Positions 62,207 to 64,000 of a DNA stretch of 64,000 nucleotides are shown piece by piece. The notes under the pieces were generated by a model. It saw nothing but the letters and a program-made list of their open reading frames with translations, had not been told where the DNA came from and made no database searches. The DNA comes from G963665595 sp963665595. GTDB taxonomy: Bacteria > Actinomycetota > Coriobacteriia > Coriobacteriales > CADBOM01. The stretch lies in NCBI GenBank assembly GCA_963665595.2, contig CAXXJK010000004.1:496001-560000 (forward strand), given 5' to 3'. The first letter of the stretch is position 1. Each line of letters opens with the position of its first letter. The position numbers and the translations under genes are program-made.

Positions 62207-62967
62207 TCAGTGTGGCCTATCTCAAAGCAGAGGAAATCGATTTATTTAGAACGCTTGCACGTGGCGTCTACCTGTCCAAGGAGGTGATCGAGAGTTTTAT
62301 CGAAGACGCAACCGCGGGGCAAGTACGTGCCGTTATGGATTTACTCACCGACGAAATGCATACAAGGGAACGTCATAAGCGAGAGCGACTTATGCGCAAG
62401 GCAAGGTTCCCAGTCATCAAATCATTTAAGGATTACGATTTCTCTCAAGTATCGTTTCCGGAAGGCTATGATTCTCATGCGTTGATGTCATTGGGGTTTA
62501 TCGATCATTTGCAAGACTTTGTTTTTCATGGCAAGACAGGACGCGGCAAGACACATCTGGCTATCGCCATTGGCATTGCTTGTGTTCAACAGGCCAGAAT
62601 GACTCGATTTTTTACAGCCGCAGAGTTGGTTTTAGCTTTAGTCAGGGCCAACCGTGATCATACCCTAGAAACGCTGATGAAGGATATTGCCCGCTCTGAC
62701 TTACTTATCATCGATGAACTGGGCTACGTTCCCTTAGATATTGAGGGCGCGCGTCTGTTATTTCAAGTGATGGCCGATTGCTATGAAAAGCGTAGCCTAG
62801 TGATTACAACAAACATTGAATTCTCGAAGTGGGGTACGGTGTTTGGTGACGACAAACTAGCCGCAGCTCTGATTGATCGAATCGTGCATCATGGAAGGCT
62901 TGTCGAGTTTAATGGTACCAGCAGGCGCATGGATGCCGCGTTGATGTTAGGAAAAACGAAGGAATAA
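62203..62967 (+). CDS. istB: IS21 helper ATPase IstB
   Basis: 254 aa AAA+ ATPase related to DnaC. Walker A GKTGRGKTHLAIAIG, Walker B DLLIIDELGYVPLD, sensor ITTNIEFSKWG, and C-terminal arginine-rich HHGRLVEFNGTSRRM. It starts with GTG at 62203 (or ATG-like start immediately beyond) overlapping the istA end. It assembles on target DNA and directs IstA. Intact. Confidence 0.96.
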   Translation: MISVAYLKAEEIDLFRTLARGVYLSKEVIESFIEDATAGQVRAVMDLLTDEMHTRERHKRERLMRKARFPVIKSFKDYDFSQVSFPEGYDSHALMSLGFIDHLQDFVFHGKTGRGKTHLAIAIGIACVQQARMTRFFTAAELVLALVRANRDHTLETLMKDIARSDLLIIDELGYVPLDIEGARLLFQVMADCYEKRSLVITTNIEFSKWGTVFGDDKLAAALIDRIVHHGRLVEFNGTSRRMDAALMLGKTKE

Positions 62968-63043
62968 AAAGAGGGGTCAGCAAGACGCATATTGTGTCGG
63001 AAATCGACAGCAGAAAGTGTCGACTTTTACTTGACTACATACA

Positions 63044-64000
63044 GTTTGATAGTCACCTAAAACGACGCTGCACCAAAACCTGCCGTACACGTGCATATAA
63101 ACAAAGAAAGTTTGATAGTCACCTAAAACGACGCTGCACCAAAACTTTCATACTCTGTACTCCTTCGGTAGTTTGGTTTGATAGTCACCTAAAACGACGC
63201 TGCACCAAAACTGCGAAGTCCTGTCCACTCCGGAACAAGATGTTTGATAGTCACCTAAAACGACGCTGCACCAAAACAGTTTGTCAGTGAAGGGGTTGAT
63301 CTGCGCGGTTTGATAGTCACCTAAAACGACGCTGCACCAAAACAGAAATAAAGCCATATGAACAGATGCCGAGTTTGATAGTCACCTAAAACGACGCTGC
63401 ACCAAAACCAGGCTCTAGCATGTTAGATCATAGGAGCAGTTTGATAGTCACCTAAAACGACGCTGCACCAAAACCCAACGGATGGATAACGCCTCGAACA
63501 ATAGGTTTGATAGTCACCTAAAACGACGCTGCACCAAAACTTGATCCGCCTGTTACCTTGTCCTTGCTGGTTTGATAGTCACCTAAAACGACGCTGCACC
63601 AAAACATAACCTGTAGGTGTCTTTCCGCTGGGGCTGTTTGATAGTCACCTAAAACGACGCTGCACCAAAACATGGATCCGTAAACATCGCTCCTTATCAA
63701 GTTTGATAGTCACCTAAAACGACGCTGCACCAAAACATATTGGTAACCTTGGACGCAGCCCTGCAGTTTGATAGTCACCTAAAACGACGCTGCACCAAAA
63801 CTTGACTCCTCAACGTCTGCCCACATAGAAGTTTGATAGTCACCTAAAACGACGCTGCACCAAAACATATGACGAGAAGATGATTGATCGAGTTGTGTTT
63901 GATAGTCACCTAAAACGACGCTGCACCAAAACGTGTTGCTATGACTTGCAGATTCTCGCCGGTTTGATAGTCACCTAAAACGACGCTGCACCAAAACGTA
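63044..64000. CRISPR. CRISPR array, right segment: 15 repeats, runs off the window
   Basis: Repeats at 63044, 63110, 63176, 63242, 63308, 63373, 63439, 63505, 63570, 63636, 63701, 63766, 63831, 63897 and 63962, all identical 36-mers as far as read, with 29-30-nt spacers. The first is the repeat into which IS21 inserted, restored by the 6-bp duplication. The last repeat ends at 63997 and three spacer bases follow, so the array continues. Homogeneous repeats here versus variants at the left end fit younger, leader-proximal units lying to the right. Confidence 0.98.

Larger units (their letters stand above)
60612..63043 (+). mobile_element. IS21-family insertion sequence inside the CRISPR array
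   Basis: 2432 bp, from TGTGTTTGG (60612) to CTACATACA (63043), starting TG and ending CA as IS21 elements do. Both ends carry multiple terminal repeats: left GCCGACATA (60631-60639) and TTCGACATAATATGC (60654-60668); right GCATATTGTGTCGG (62987-63000) and TGTCGAC (63018-63024), which match as inverted copies. GTTTGA at 60606-60611 and 63044-63049 is a 6-bp target duplication. It encodes IstA and IstB, both intact, so the element may be active. Confidence 0.95.

Overview
The window reads as a low-to-mid GC member of the Actinomycetota, most likely class Coriobacteriia (Cryptobacterium/Eggerthellaceae-like). This is an inference from several things seen together: an actinobacterial-type GlnR orphan regulator beside glnA with GlnR-like 11-bp-periodic boxes at nitrogen genes, a GSI plus GSIII glutamine synthetase pair, desulfoferrodoxin (anaerobic lifestyle), a NifU/NifS-type Fe-S pair, and very large SLH-anchored leucine-rich surface proteins. 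Species cannot be fixed from the sequence alone.

Layout. 1-3.5 kb: minus-strand head of a capsule/exopolysaccharide operon (cpsC, cpsD, cpsB, loaP-type antiterminator, sugar nucleotidyltransferase running off the left edge). 3.8-5.7 kb: a small XRE regulator, an orphan membrane protein and a broken IS3 transposase. 6-21 kb: three tandem paralogous giant surface proteins (1136, 1784 and 1942 aa) built from signal peptide, LRR arrays, beta-type repeats and three C-terminal SLH domains, with near-identical flanks and internal repeats. 21.5-31 kb: minus-strand housekeeping block: iscU-iscS, a MOSC protein, a universal stress protein, glmM, rplM-rpsI, pheS-pheT. 31-35 kb: two tandem amt-glnK cassettes. 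35-42 kb: polA and a fourth giant surface protein with BspA-type LRRs. 42.2-44.3 kb: an insertion-sequence graveyard (IS256/IS1249-like and IS200-like remnants). 44.4-49.4 kb: divergent glnN and glnA-glnR, then desulfoferrodoxin. 49.5-58 kb: a lipase-fold protein, rsgA, a MerR regulator, a ParE/RelE-type toxin-antitoxin pair, sbcDC, a small acidic protein, tRNA-Lys. 58.4-64 kb: a mini HD hydrolase and a large CRISPR array (39 repeats visible, running off the right edge) split by a complete IS21-family element.

How it fits together. Nitrogen assimilation is the clearest network: two ammonium channels with their own PII proteins (both lacking the modifiable Tyr51), two unrelated glutamine synthetases, and the GlnR-like regulator, with candidate GlnR sites upstream of both amt cassettes and between glnN and glnA. 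The surface-protein genes look like a recombination-prone adhesin family. The CRISPR array has no cas genes inside the window; its 36-bp, non-palindromic GTTT...AAAC repeats and 28-30-nt spacers suggest a type II-like system whose cas genes would lie beyond position 64000.
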